Source of the DNA: Bacillus sp. 1NLA3E
GTDB lineage: Bacteria; Bacillota; Bacilli; Bacillales; Cytobacillaceae
NCBI RefSeq assembly: GCF_000242895.2
Contig: NC_021171.1
Location: 186,001-250,000 of the forward strand
Reading direction: 5' to 3'
Length of the DNA stretch: 64,000 nt
A program made the position numbers and the translations under genes. This document shows, one piece after another, positions 19,022 to 28,285 of the stretch. The notes beneath the pieces are model-generated. The model was not told where the DNA came from. It saw only the letters and a program-made list of their open reading frames with translations, and did no database searches. The first letter of the stretch is position 1; each line of letters starts with the position of its first letter.

Positions 19022-19501
19022 ATGTTAATGGAACCGCAGACAAGAATATCTGGACGGGCACTAAAGGTATGGAGAATCCATGGAGCACTGAACTCGATAT
19101 TTGCCCTACTTATTTTGGGAGGGATATTGACCTTAGCCATTATTTTTGAATGGCCTGTTTGGATTATGGCGATAGCAGTCATCGCTATGGGAAGCTATAC
19201 ATACGTGTTTATCCTCGTTATGCCTAAACTAAAATGGAAGCGCTGGCGGTATGAAGTAAGAGAAAGTGAAATTGAACTGCAACATGGGGTTATTTTTACA
19301 AGAAGAACCTTGATCCCAATGATTCGTGTTCAGCATGTTGATACAAACCAAGGCCCGCTATTGAAAAAATATAACTTGGCGACCGTGGCCATTTCGACTG
19401 CGGCAACAACCCATGAAATACCGGCTTTGGATATCGAAGAAGCGGAAGAACTTCGATTCAAAATAGGAAAATTGGCGAGGGTAGCTGATGAGGATGTCTG
19501 A
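19022..19501 (+). CDS. ydbS: bPH2 (DUF304) membrane protein YdbS
   Basis: A 159-residue protein with two membrane helices (FALLILGGILTLAIIF and WIMAIAVIAMGSYTYVFIL) followed by one bacterial PH-like domain (VRESEIELQHGVIFTRRTLIPMIRVQHVD). It overlaps the following ydbT frame by 14 bases, as in B. subtilis. In B. subtilis the YdbS-YdbT pair gives resistance to some antimicrobials (recollection); the mechanism is unknown. The ATG follows GGAGGTACGTC. Confidence 0.9.
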   Translation: MLMEPQTRISGRALKVWRIHGALNSIFALLILGGILTLAIIFEWPVWIMAIAVIAMGSYTYVFILVMPKLKWKRWRYEVRESEIELQHGVIFTRRTLIPMIRVQHVDTNQGPLLKKYNLATVAISTAATTHEIPALDIEEAEELRFKIGKLARVADEDV

Positions 19502-20933
19502 GCCAAAACGACTACACCCAGTTGCTGTTATATCCACAGTTTTAAAACAATTGAAAGATATGATTTTTCCGATTCTTGCTTTCACCGTATTTGGTGGTAG
19601 AGGTTCGGAAAGAGGGATCTTTTCATTGTTGATACCCCTTGCTGTTATTATTTTTGCGTTGATTACAGGTATTATCTCGTGGCTTCGATTTACTTACCGG
19701 ATTGAAGAGGGTGAACTCCGGGTTGAATCTGGTGTATTTGTAAGAAAAAAACGATATATTCCGCTTGAGCGAATCCAAAGCCTTGATCAATCAGAAGGAA
19801 TTCTTCATCGTGTATTTGGACTGGTTAAGCTAAAAGTTGAAACAGCGGCGCATGGAGGGAATGGCAATGAAGATGCTGAAGCCGTATTTGCAGCCATTTC
19901 AAAAGAAGAGGCTAGACAATTCCAAGCAATCTTATCTGCAGTGAAAAGTTCAGGTACAAGTATAGAGGCTGATTCAGCACCTGAGTCGAATGTCATTTAT
20001 AAAATTTCTCCAAAGGAGTTAATATTGTTGGCCACCACATCTGGTGGAGTGGGCGTAATTATGTCAGCAATAATCGCCTTCCTATCACAATTTGATGAGA
20101 TCATTCCGTTTGAACGTGTGTTTAAGCGATTTGAAAGTTTGATTGAGAATGGAATAGTATTGGTAAGCACGCTCGTGTTTATCGGATTTTTATTGGTTTG
20201 GATCCTTGCGTTAATTGGAACGATGATAAAATACGCCCAGTTTACCGTGACGAAAACTGCAGATGATTTGGTGATTTCTAGGGGATTAATCGAGAAAAGG
20301 CAAATCACCGTTCCATTAAACCGAATTCAATCAATTAGGATAACGCAGAACCTGCTGAGGCAACCGTTTGGCTATGGAACGGTTTATTTAGAGAATGCGG
20401 GAGGATCGGCTGAGAATGGTGATTTGGCAAAAGTGATGATGCTTCCGATAGTAAGTAGAACCAAGATTCAAGAAATATTAGGGGAGTGGCTACCAGAATA
20501 CAATTTTAATCCTAAGCTTCAGCCCGCTCCGAAACGGGCTTTAAAGAGGTATCTTTTAAAAGGATGGCTGGTGATTTTGCCGATTGTGATCATTCCACCT
20601 TTTGTGAGTAGACCATGGGGATGGCTAGCCTTCCTGTTGGTCTTGCCGGTTTCATACATTCAATATCTGTCCTATCGCGATGTAGGATGGAGTATTGAAG
20701 ATGATCAGCTTACCCTAAGATATCGCCGAATGATCAAGCATATTGTGTTTATGAAAAAGAAGAAAATACAATCGCTGCGAACTGATGAAAGCTTTTTTCA
20801 AAGGAAAAACCAACTCCAGTCCATTCATGCTTTAGTCAAATCAGGACTTGGCGGAGGGGGAGGTAGAGTTGTGGATGTTGAACGTGAGGATGCTGCGATG
20901 GTCTTCAAATGGTTTTCGCATGATAAGAGATAA
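19488..20933 (+). CDS. ydbT: bPH2 (DUF304) repeat membrane protein YdbT
   Basis: A 481-residue protein with three bPH2 units (for example EEGELRVESGVFVRKKRYIP, VISRGLIEKRQITVPLNRI and LTLRYRRMIKHIVFMKKKKI) separated by pairs of membrane helices. Start overlap with ydbS indicates translational coupling; an ATG two codons later (19494) is equally possible. The partner relation to ydbS suggests one membrane complex. A bidirectional terminator separates it from the convergent rhomboid gene. Confidence 0.92.
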   Translation: MRMSEPKRLHPVAVISTVLKQLKDMIFPILAFTVFGGRGSERGIFSLLIPLAVIIFALITGIISWLRFTYRIEEGELRVESGVFVRKKRYIPLERIQSLDQSEGILHRVFGLVKLKVETAAHGGNGNEDAEAVFAAISKEEARQFQAILSAVKSSGTSIEADSAPESNVIYKISPKELILLATTSGGVGVIMSAIIAFLSQFDEIIPFERVFKRFESLIENGIVLVSTLVFIGFLLVWILALIGTMIKYAQFTVTKTADDLVISRGLIEKRQITVPLNRIQSIRITQNLLRQPFGYGTVYLENAGGSAENGDLAKVMMLPIVSRTKIQEILGEWLPEYNFNPKLQPAPKRALKRYLLKGWLVILPIVIIPPFVSRPWGWLAFLLVLPVSYIQYLSYRDVGWSIEDDQLTLRYRRMIKHIVFMKKKKIQSLRTDESFFQRKNQLQSIHALVKSGLGGGGGRVVDVEREDAAMVFKWFSHDKR

Positions 20934-20943
20934 TAAATATATA

Positions 20944-20977
20944 GAAAAAACCTATCCAATTTATGGATAGGTTTTTT
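20944..20977. terminator. Bidirectional terminator
   Basis: AAAAACCTATCC pairs with GGATAGGTTTTT between the convergent ydbT and rhomboid genes. Confidence 0.93.
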
Positions 20978-21710
20978 AACGACCGATTAAGCCAACGATG
21001 GCAAGGACGAGGACTACTCCCCAAAAGATTAATTTTCCCGGGGACAAGGACTTTAGGTTTTGTTTGACCGAGCGAATATTAGTTGATTGGAATTTTCCAG
21101 AAAACGGTATAGTAACTTTTACATTTTTATCAAAATATACGATACTACCAATTAAAAAGCCCGAAATCAGGCCAAATACATGTGCAGCAACGTTTACGTT
21201 TGGTTGAATAAAAGTCATCACTAGCCCAATGACGGTAATGGTTAAGACGATTTGCGAGTTCTGGCGTGATAATAAGTGCTTTTTAAACAAGATGATGGCG
21301 AGGTAAAAGCCGAACAAGGCAAAAATGGCGCCACTTGATCCTACATGCGAATAAGATAAAGGATTAACTAGATATGTCGCGACATTAGCTAAAGTTCCTC
21401 CAGCAAGATATAGAAGAGTGAATTTTGTTTTTCCAAGCATTTTCTCTAAGGCTGGTCCAAAGAGTACTAGGGAAAAGCTATTAAATAACATATGGGCAAA
21501 TCCGCTGTGTAAAAAAATGGGGGTAATGAATCGCCAATATTCCCCTTCTGCTATATAAAGATTGACCCCGGCCAAAGTTTCAAAGATTAGTCTGCTTGGG
21601 AAAATTGGGATGAGCGTAACTAGATATAATAAAATGTGTATGAGTATAATAGTAGAGACGATTGGATAATAGCGGATAAATTGTTGGAAATTTTCCGTTC
21701 TAGAGAACAT
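20976..21710 (-). CDS. Rhomboid-family intramembrane serine protease
   Basis: A 244-residue protein with six or more membrane helices. The catalytic Ser lies in HVGSSGAIFALFG (GxSG motif) and the catalytic His in VAAHVFGLISGFLIG. It cleaves membrane-spanning substrates inside the bilayer. It matches B. subtilis YdcA in position, next to acpS. The ATG at 21710 has AAAAGGTGGGATCC upstream. Its C-terminal 30 residues are variable and end in a final helix. Confidence 0.93.
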   Translation of the reverse strand: MFSRTENFQQFIRYYPIVSTIILIHILLYLVTLIPIFPSRLIFETLAGVNLYIAEGEYWRFITPIFLHSGFAHMLFNSFSLVLFGPALEKMLGKTKFTLLYLAGGTLANVATYLVNPLSYSHVGSSGAIFALFGFYLAIILFKKHLLSRQNSQIVLTITVIGLVMTFIQPNVNVAAHVFGLISGFLIGSIVYFDKNVKVTIPFSGKFQSTNIRSVKQNLKSLSPGKLIFWGVVLVLAIVGLIGR

Positions 21711-21818
21711 TAGGATCCCACCTTTTTTTACATAATACCATTATACATAAATCCATGCGCTAAACACGCTCGTACCCAAGTTTATGCGAGAACAATATTA
21801 AATAGAAGGAAGAGACAT

Positions 21819-22184
21819 ATGATTAAAGGAATTGGAATTGATATCGTAGAACTGAACCGAATGAAGGATTTATTGCAGCGCCAAAAGAAAATTATAAATC
21901 GAGTACTTACCCCTTTAGAAAAGGATCATTTTGAAGCCCTTTCAGAAAAAAGAAGAATTGAATTTTTAGCAGGGCGATTTGCGGCAAAAGAGGCGTTTTC
22001 CAAAGCGTTTGGCACAGGAATTGGTCAGAACCTTTCTTTTCTCGATATTGAAATACAGAAAGATGAAAAAGGAAAACCCTTTATCATAAAACCATTTTCC
22101 GAGGGTGTACATTTGTCTATTTCTCATAGCGAACAATATGCAATTGCTCAAGTAGTGATTGAAAAAAGGGAAGAAATTATTTAA
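21819..22184 (+). CDS. acpS: Holo-[acyl-carrier-protein] synthase AcpS
   Basis: Transfers 4'-phosphopantetheine from CoA to acyl carrier protein. The 121-residue protein carries both family motifs: [12 protein letters not shown] at the start and [21 protein letters not shown] in the middle, plus [15 protein letters not shown] at the end. The ATG follows GGAAGAG. It is divergent from the rhomboid gene, as in B. subtilis. Confidence 0.96.
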   Translation: MIKGIGIDIVELNRMKDLLQRQKKIINRVLTPLEKDHFEALSEKRRIEFLAGRFAAKEAFSKAFGTGIGQNLSFLDIEIQKDEKGKPFIIKPFSEGVHLSISHSEQYAIAQVVIEKREEII

Positions 22185-22367
22185 CACATAACACACACTC
22201 CCCGGCATATTCCTTTAGGTTGTCTCATATATTCGTAGTGCGATAGGAGAGACAAGGTTAGGCGGCGGGAACATTGACGTAAAGGACGGGAGCAATCAAT
22301 CGTCATTGTCTAATTCCTGGCTGGCTCTCCATTTCTACGAAGAAATGAGACTAAAGGGGTTGAAGAA

Positions 22368-23381
22368 ATGAGGAAAAACGGGTTGTTGCTTCTCGCCGGG
22401 CTCATGGTGTTTTTTGTATTGGCAGCCTGCGGTACAAAAACACAGGAAGATGTGGTAAGAGATTTAAATGGAAAACTTGCTAAACTAAGTTCCTATAAAG
22501 CGAATGCCAAAATGACGTTGCAAATGGGAACGGAGCCACAAACATACGAGGTGCAAATTTGGCATAAAGATCCTTCATTCTACCGTGTGAATTTAAAAAA
22601 TGCCAAAAAGGATCAAAGCCAAATGATTTTACGAAACGACCAAGGCGTTTTTGTGCTTACACCTGCTCTTAATAAAAGTTTTCGTTTCCAAAGCAATTGG
22701 CCGCAAAATAGCAGCCAAGCTTACCTATATGAATCCTTAATTAAGGATATTATCCAAGATAAACAGGCGAAATTCACTTCAACAAAAGACCATTATGTAT
22801 TTGAAACGAAAACGAGATATCAAAATAATAAAATGCTTCCACTTCAAGAAATTACGATAAACAAAAAAGATTTATCCCCGATAAGTGTTAAAGTAATGGA
22901 CTCCGATCGGAATGCGTTAGTTACTGTTCGGTTTTCAGCAGTCAAGTTTGATGCAAGTTTTGACAAGAATGACTTCGATATGCAAAAGAATATGACAGGT
23001 GCACAATTAGAAGTACCAGTAATGGGCGATGTAAAATCCAAAGAATTTTCGGTCAAATATCCGACTGAAAACCTTCCGGGTGTTAGTCTTATCAGTGAAA
23101 AAGAGTTCAAAACTGAAACAGGCAAACGGGTTGTCTTAACCTTTGGGGGAGATAAATCTTTTACTTTAGTTCAGGAGAAGACCGAAATCATGCCGGCGAC
23201 AGCTTCTGCAGCTTCAGTGGTTGGAGAACCAGTTGATTTAGGTTATACAATTGGAGTCATGTCGCAAAACCGGGTTACTTGGACATACCAAGGGGTGGAT
23301 TACACGATAGCATCTAAAGATCTAAGTCCAGATGAAATGGCAATGGTTGCCCGTACGGTTTCAGGGGATGCAGTGAAGTAG
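22368..23381 (+). CDS. ydcC: Outer-membrane-lipoprotein-carrier-like lipoprotein YdcC
   Basis: A 337-residue lipoprotein with a signal peptide and lipobox (VLAACG, Cys 21). The mature part matches the LolA-like fold of sporulation protein YdcC (LNGKLAKLSSYKANAKMTLQ, then QEITINKKDLSP) with a C-terminal DUF4367-type domain (YTIGVMSQNRVTWTYQGVDYTIA). In B. subtilis its homologue belongs to the mother-cell sigma-E regulon (recollection). The ATG has AAGGGGTTGAAGAA before it. A terminator follows. Confidence 0.9.
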   Translation: MRKNGLLLLAGLMVFFVLAACGTKTQEDVVRDLNGKLAKLSSYKANAKMTLQMGTEPQTYEVQIWHKDPSFYRVNLKNAKKDQSQMILRNDQGVFVLTPALNKSFRFQSNWPQNSSQAYLYESLIKDIIQDKQAKFTSTKDHYVFETKTRYQNNKMLPLQEITINKKDLSPISVKVMDSDRNALVTVRFSAVKFDASFDKNDFDMQKNMTGAQLEVPVMGDVKSKEFSVKYPTENLPGVSLISEKEFKTETGKRVVLTFGGDKSFTLVQEKTEIMPATASAASVVGEPVDLGYTIGVMSQNRVTWTYQGVDYTIASKDLSPDEMAMVARTVSGDAVK

Positions 23382-23452
23382 AACGGCGTTTGTTATTTTA
23401 GGGTGATAAGCGTAGAAGAAAATTCAATCCGAGTGAAATTAGCATCAGGTTG

Positions 23453-23482
23453 GCAGGCTCGATTTTTCCGGGCCTGTTTTTT
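23453..23482 (+). terminator. Rho-independent terminator behind ydcC
   Basis: CAGGCTCG pairs with CGGGCCTG, followed by six T. Confidence 0.85.
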
Positions 23483-23525
23483 AATACCCAAAACCTTTTT
23501 ACCCTGTAAAAATAACGAAATTTAT

Positions 23526-23554
23526 TTGACAAAAAAAATAAGGAGTTTGATAAT
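23526..23554 (+). promoter_or_regulatory. Sigma-A type promoter of alr
   Basis: TTGACA at 23526-23531 and GATAAT at 23549-23554 with an exact 17-base spacer, about 60 bases before the alr start. Confidence 0.85.
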
Positions 23555-23613
23555 CAACATAGTATAAAGTGAAATTTCATACTGGAATTTAACTGCCTGT
23601 TAAAACGGGAAAA

Positions 23614-24801
23614 ATGAACGGGGTTAAGGAAGTGGACGGATTGGATGAGCAAGGATATTTTTACCGAGATACCTGGGTGGAAATCGATTTAGACCGGGTC
23701 TCGGAAAACATAAAGGGCTTAAGAGAGAGATTACCAGATAATGTGGGGATTATGGCCGTTGTTAAGGCAAATGCTTATGGGCATGGAGATGTTCAAATTT
23801 CCAACACCGCTATTGTTGCAGGTGCAAGCTATTTGGCGGTAGCCTTTTTAGATGAAGCTCTTTCCTTAAGAAAAAAAGGGATTAAGGCACCAATCCTTGT
23901 GTTGGGGGCAAGTCGACCACAGGATGTGAGTCTTGCGGTAGATCATCACGTAACCCTAACCGTGTTTCGAGTAGATTGGCTTGAAGAAGCGAAGGCCTAT
24001 TTAACAGGAGATCAAGTCTTAAAGCTTCATGTAAAAATTGATTCAGGAATGGGACGGATTGGAATTCGGGATAAACAGGAACTTCAATTAGTGGAAAATA
24101 GGATTATTGAAGATAACCGAATGGAGCTAGAAGGGGTTTTCACCCATTTTGCCACTGCTGACGAAATCAATACCGAATATTTTATGCAACAGTTTGAACG
24201 CTTTAAACAAATGGTTGATTGGTTTCGAATTCGTCCAAAATATATTCATTGCAGTAATAGCGCTGCCTCATTGAGATTTAAGGATGCAAACTTTAATGCA
24301 GTTCGAATGGGTATCTCAATGTATGGCTTGACGCCATCAATAGAAATGGAAACGGAGATTCCGTTTCCATTAAAAGAAGCCTTTTCTTTACATTCGCGCC
24401 TAGTCCATGTAAAAAGGCTCCAAAAGGGAGAAAAGGTCAGCTACGGTGCCACCTATGAAGCGGAAGGTGAAGAATGGATTGGAACCATTCCAATTGGCTA
24501 TGCAGACGGATGGATTCGTAAACTGCAAGGGCAAGAAGTTTTAGTGAATGGAATTAGAGTGCCGATCGTCGGGCGTATTTGTATGGATCAGTGTATGATT
24601 AAACTTCCGTATGAGATGCAGGTTGGAACAAAGGTTACCTTGATAGGGGAGCAAGATGGAGATATGATCTCTGTGAATGAGATAGCTAAGCGGGCGGAAA
24701 CGATTAATTATGAAATTCCATGTATCATTTCAAACCGTGTTCCCCGTATTTATAAGCAGCAAGGTGAGGTTGTTGATATATATAATCCAATTGCGGAGTA
24801 A
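23614..24801 (+). CDS. alr: Alanine racemase
   Basis: A PLP enzyme that makes D-alanine for the Ddl reaction. The 395-residue frame has the PLP Lys in AVVKANAYGHGD, and the family motifs HVKIDSGMGRIGIR and GRICMDQCMI with the catalytic Tyr region KVSYGATYEA. I give the ATG at 23614, but a TTG at 23641 (start MDEQGYFYRDTWVEIDL) is closer to the usual N-terminus and has AAGGA 10 bases upstream. The gene is preceded by a strong promoter. It lies directly before the ndoAI-ndoA pair, as in B. subtilis. Confidence 0.94.
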   Translation: MNGVKEVDGLDEQGYFYRDTWVEIDLDRVSENIKGLRERLPDNVGIMAVVKANAYGHGDVQISNTAIVAGASYLAVAFLDEALSLRKKGIKAPILVLGASRPQDVSLAVDHHVTLTVFRVDWLEEAKAYLTGDQVLKLHVKIDSGMGRIGIRDKQELQLVENRIIEDNRMELEGVFTHFATADEINTEYFMQQFERFKQMVDWFRIRPKYIHCSNSAASLRFKDANFNAVRMGISMYGLTPSIEMETEIPFPLKEAFSLHSRLVHVKRLQKGEKVSYGATYEAEGEEWIGTIPIGYADGWIRKLQGQEVLVNGIRVPIVGRICMDQCMIKLPYEMQVGTKVTLIGEQDGDMISVNEIAKRAETINYEIPCIISNRVPRIYKQQGEVVDIYNPIAE

Positions 24802-24965
24802 AATGAATTTAAATAGGCAATAACTAATATCGTGCATATGAATCCGATTATTAATGGAGGAATATCCAGGATAATCAGGAATTGCCTTTGCTTTCTGGGT
24901 GAATAGTGGTAATATAAAAAAGGATAGAGATAAATGGTGTGTAGTGATGGTGGAGGTGTATGTTT

Positions 24966-25247
24966 GTGTCTGAATCCAGCGCAACAACTGAGATTTTGGT
25001 AAAATTACCGCAACATCTTTTAATCGAGTTGGATGGTTTCGTAAAACAGGAAAACGGTAATCGTAGTGAATTTATTTATCAAGCAACGAAAATGTATCTT
25101 CGCGAACGAAAAAAGAGACAAATTCGCGAATCTATGAGACGAGGCTACATGGAAATGGCCAAAATTAATCTGACAATTGCTTCGGAAGCATTCCAAGCAG
25201 AGTATGAGGCAGAACACGCAGTAGAACGCCTAGTAAGCGGAGGGTAA
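24966..25247 (+). CDS. ndoAI: Antitoxin EndoAI (MazE-type, ribbon-helix-helix)
   Basis: A 93-residue antitoxin of the EndoA toxin. It has an N-terminal ribbon-helix-helix part ([20 protein letters not shown]) and a C-terminal toxin-binding segment, with the family hallmark [12 protein letters not shown] and the end ERLVSGG. I chose GTG at 24966, giving [10 protein letters not shown], because GGAGG lies 9 bases upstream; the ATG at 24960 is only 3 bases from the site. The toxin gene follows after a gap of 4 bases. Confidence 0.95.
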   Translation: MSESSATTEILVKLPQHLLIELDGFVKQENGNRSEFIYQATKMYLRERKKRQIRESMRRGYMEMAKINLTIASEAFQAEYEAEHAVERLVSGG

Positions 25248-25251
25248 TCTC

Positions 25252-25602
25252 TTGATTGTCAAACGTGGTGACGTATATTTTGCGGACCTATCCCCAGTTG
25301 TTGGCTCAGAACAAGGCGGTGTTCGTCCTGTGCTTATCATTCAAAACGACATCGGGAATCGGTTTAGTCCCACAGTCATTATTGCAGCAATTACAGCTCA
25401 AATACAAAAAGCAAAGCTGCCTACCCATGTTGAAATTGATGCAAAGCGTTACGGCTTTGAACGAGACTCGGTCATTCTTTTAGAACAAATTCGAACAATT
25501 GATAAACAACGACTTACCGATAAAATTACCCATCTCGACGACGAAATGATGGATAAAGTGGATGACGCCTTACAAGTTAGTTTAGGGCTCATCGAATTTT
25601 AG
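25252..25602 (+). CDS. ndoA: mRNA interferase EndoA (MazF-type toxin)
   Basis: A 116-residue ribosome-independent endoribonuclease, almost identical to B. subtilis EndoA as I recall it ([20 protein letters not shown], then [18 protein letters not shown]). The start is TTG at 25252 with GGAGGG upstream, inside the end of the antitoxin gene. In B. subtilis it is followed by rsbR-rsbS-rsbT and the sigB operon; here only a terminator and then tex follow. Confidence 0.97.
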   Translation: MIVKRGDVYFADLSPVVGSEQGGVRPVLIIQNDIGNRFSPTVIIAAITAQIQKAKLPTHVEIDAKRYGFERDSVILLEQIRTIDKQRLTDKITHLDDEMMDKVDDALQVSLGLIEF

Positions 25603-25728
25603 AAAAATCGGTACACTGCTTCAATTGCATTTTCTGTCATGATTCAATTTTTTTATTCGAAACACAGTTTTACAAGGGAACGGCGACGTTTGTTTGCCTG
25701 TTTCTTTTACATATCCTAAAACAACATT

Positions 25729-25757
25729 AAGGCAAGCCTATTACAGGCTTGCCTTTT
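25729..25757 (+). terminator. Rho-independent terminator behind ndoA
   Basis: AAGGCAAGCCT pairs with AGGCTTGCCTT and ends in TTTT. Confidence 0.9.
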
Positions 25758-25881
25758 ATATTTGAGAGACAATGCTTAAAAAGCATACTATCTAATAGCA
25801 AGCTCGTCACTTTGTGCAAATGAGTGTGTAAATTTGTTACAATAATGAAAAGGGAAAATTTGAACGTTGGAGGATAATCAA

Positions 25882-28059
25882 TTGGAACAAACCGTTGATA
25901 AACAAGAACAATATTTAAAACAAATTGCAACTGAACAAACATTGAAATTAGGTCAGGTTCGAAGTGTTATTAACCTTCTCAATGATGGAAATACGGTTCC
26001 TTTTATGGCACGCTACCGAAAAGAGCAAACGGGAGCATTAGACGAAGTCCAAATCAGGGATATTATCGAAAGATGGCAATACATACAAAACCTAGAACAA
26101 CGAAAAGGAGAAGTTGTTCGGATAATTGAAGAGCAGGGCAAGCTTACTCCAGACCTAAAAATACAAATTGATAAGGCGATCAAGCTTCAAGAAGTTGAGG
26201 ATTTATATCGTCCCTATAAGCAAAAACGGCGTACAAAGGCTACGATTGCCAAGGAGAAGGGGTTAGAGCCGCTTGCTGAATGGATTATGAATTTCCCGAA
26301 AACAGGGGATCCTGAACAAAAAGCAAAGGAATTCCTATCTGAAGAAACTGAAGTACTAACGGTAGAAGATGCTTTGGCGGGTACCAAGGATATTATCGCA
26401 GAATGGATCTCTGATGATGCAGAAAGTCGTAAGTGGATTCGTCAAGAAACATTTAAAACCGGAATAGTGGAATCCTCAGTTAAAGAAAAGGATAAAGATG
26501 AAAAAGCTGTTTTTGAAATGTACTATCAATATGAGGAACCAGTAAGTAAGATCGTTCCACACCGGGTCCTAGCACTAAACCGTGGTGAAAAAGAGGACAT
26601 TCTGCGTGTTGCAGTTAAGCCGAACAATGATGCTGTTTTGAACTATTTACAACGAAAGTGGATAAAGGTTCCGCACTCCGTTACGGTTCAACTAGTAACA
26701 GAAGCAATTGAGGATGGATACAAACGCCTTATTCAACCTTCAATTGAGCGTGAAATCCGAAATGAACTGACAGATAAAGGCGAAGAACAAGCTATTCATA
26801 TCTTTTCGGAAAACTTACGCAAACTGTTGCTTCAACCTCCATTAAAGGGGAAGGTTGTACTTGGTTTAGACCCAGCATATCGGACAGGCTGCAAACTTTC
26901 GGTTGTTGATGAGACAGGCAAGGTATTGAAGATTGATGTGATTTATCCGCATCCGCCTGTTTCAAAGCAAAAGGAAGCCCGCCAAAAGTTCATTTCTCTA
27001 CTAGAAACGTATAAAGTTGAAATGGTGGCAATCGGGAATGGAACCGCCTCGCGTGAGTCAGAACAATTTGTCGCTGACATCCTGAAAGATCAAAGTGAAG
27101 ATATTTTTTATTTGATAGTGAATGAAGCTGGTGCAAGTGTCTATTCTGCTTCAGATTTAGCACGAGAAGAGTTCCCTGATTTCAAAGTTGAGGAAAGAAG
27201 TGCTGTTTCTATTGCCCGGAGGTTGCAAGACCCCCTTGCAGAATTAGTTAAAATTGATCCAAAATCGGTTGGGGTGGGACAGTATCAACATGACGTTTCC
27301 CAAAAGAAATTATCAGATTCATTAACTTTCGTGGTAGAGACAGCTGTTAACCAAGTAGGGGTAAATGTTAACACAGCTTCTTCATCCTTGCTTCAACACG
27401 TTTCAGGTCTTTCGAAAACAGTAGCAAACAATATCATTAAGAAACGAGAAGAAGAAGGGAAGTTTTCAGATCGAAAACAACTAAAAAAAATTCCACGTCT
27501 CGGGGCTAAAACATATGAACAAGCAATTGGATTCCTAAGAATCATTGATGGGTCAGAACCGCTTGATCGGACAGGCATTCACCCAGAAAGCTATCGGGAA
27601 GTAAAACTCCTACTTTCAAATTTAGGCTATCAAACAACTGATTTGGGAAGCGAAGAGCTGCAATCCGTATTAGCTAACCTTGATTTAAAGGCAACTGCTG
27701 AGGAACTTCAAATAGGGGAGTTAACTTTGAAGGATATTGTCGATGCATTAATGAGACCAGAACGAGATCCTCGAGATGAGCTTCCTGCACCGTTGTTAAA
27801 AAAAGACGTACTTAAGCTTGAGGATATCCATGCCGGTATGGAACTTCAAGGAACGGTGCGAAATGTTGTCGATTTTGGCGCGTTTGTCGATATTGGCGTG
27901 AAGCAAGACGGTCTTGTTCACATTTCAAAGCTTAGTCGTCGTTTTGTTAAACATCCACTGGATATTGTCTCTGTCGGTGATGTTGTAACGGTTTGGGTTG
28001 ATGGAGTAGATATGAAAAAGGGCAGAGTCTCCTTATCTATGTTAGAGCCCTCCAAATAA
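25882..28059 (+). CDS. Tex-family nucleic-acid-binding protein (YdcI)
   Basis: A 725-residue Tex protein, associated with transcription and RNA handling. Visible parts are the N-terminal helical region (RYRKEQTGALDEVQIRDI), the YqgF-like RNase H fold (VVLGLDPAYRTGCKLSVVD), the helix-hairpin-helix region (LLQHVSGLSKTVANNI) and a C-terminal S1 domain (GTVRNVVDFGAFVDIGVKQD). The TTG at 25882 is chosen because GGAGG lies 8 bases upstream; an upstream TTG at 25867 lies in that site. It is separated by 280 bases from ndoA. Confidence 0.94.
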   Translation: MEQTVDKQEQYLKQIATEQTLKLGQVRSVINLLNDGNTVPFMARYRKEQTGALDEVQIRDIIERWQYIQNLEQRKGEVVRIIEEQGKLTPDLKIQIDKAIKLQEVEDLYRPYKQKRRTKATIAKEKGLEPLAEWIMNFPKTGDPEQKAKEFLSEETEVLTVEDALAGTKDIIAEWISDDAESRKWIRQETFKTGIVESSVKEKDKDEKAVFEMYYQYEEPVSKIVPHRVLALNRGEKEDILRVAVKPNNDAVLNYLQRKWIKVPHSVTVQLVTEAIEDGYKRLIQPSIEREIRNELTDKGEEQAIHIFSENLRKLLLQPPLKGKVVLGLDPAYRTGCKLSVVDETGKVLKIDVIYPHPPVSKQKEARQKFISLLETYKVEMVAIGNGTASRESEQFVADILKDQSEDIFYLIVNEAGASVYSASDLAREEFPDFKVEERSAVSIARRLQDPLAELVKIDPKSVGVGQYQHDVSQKKLSDSLTFVVETAVNQVGVNVNTASSSLLQHVSGLSKTVANNIIKKREEEGKFSDRKQLKKIPRLGAKTYEQAIGFLRIIDGSEPLDRTGIHPESYREVKLLLSNLGYQTTDLGSEELQSVLANLDLKATAEELQIGELTLKDIVDALMRPERDPRDELPAPLLKKDVLKLEDIHAGMELQGTVRNVVDFGAFVDIGVKQDGLVHISKLSRRFVKHPLDIVSVGDVVTVWVDGVDMKKGRVSLSMLEPSK

Positions 28060-28063
28060 TGAG

Positions 28064-28096
28064 AAAAAAGACACTGCTTAGGGGCAGTGTTTTTTT
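28064..28096. terminator. Terminator behind tex, overlapping the end of cmpA
   Basis: ACACTGC and GCAGTGT pair, with A-rich and T-rich flanks on both sides, so it can serve both tex (+) and cmpA (-). Confidence 0.88.
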
Positions 28097-28191
28097 CTGT
28101 ATATAAACCAACATTGGTTTAATAGTTTAATTTGATGACGGTTTTTCTCATAATATGCCCTTTGCATTTGGTTCTGAAACCAAGTCGGCAT
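28078..28191 (-). CDS. cmpA: Cortex morphogenetic protein CmpA (37 residues)
   Basis: The minus strand encodes a 37-residue basic peptide that begins MPTWFQNQMQRAYYEK and ends CWFIYRKKHCP. This matches the small spore-cortex checkpoint protein CmpA of B. subtilis in length and in nearly all conserved positions (recollection). In B. subtilis it works with ClpXP to degrade the coat protein SpoIVA in defective sporulating cells. AGGGGG lies 8 bases before the ATG. It occupies the same place as in B. subtilis, between tex and sprT, and is antisense to both. Confidence 0.93.
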   Translation of the reverse strand: MPTWFQNQMQRAYYEKNRHQIKLLNQCWFIYRKKHCP

Positions 28192-28285
28192 TAGCAAAAC
28201 CCCCTGAAAAGTATTTCACTAAATAGCTAACAATATTATATGATATAATAGCTTGTCATGTTCGGTGTTGAGGAGGAAATTAGGT

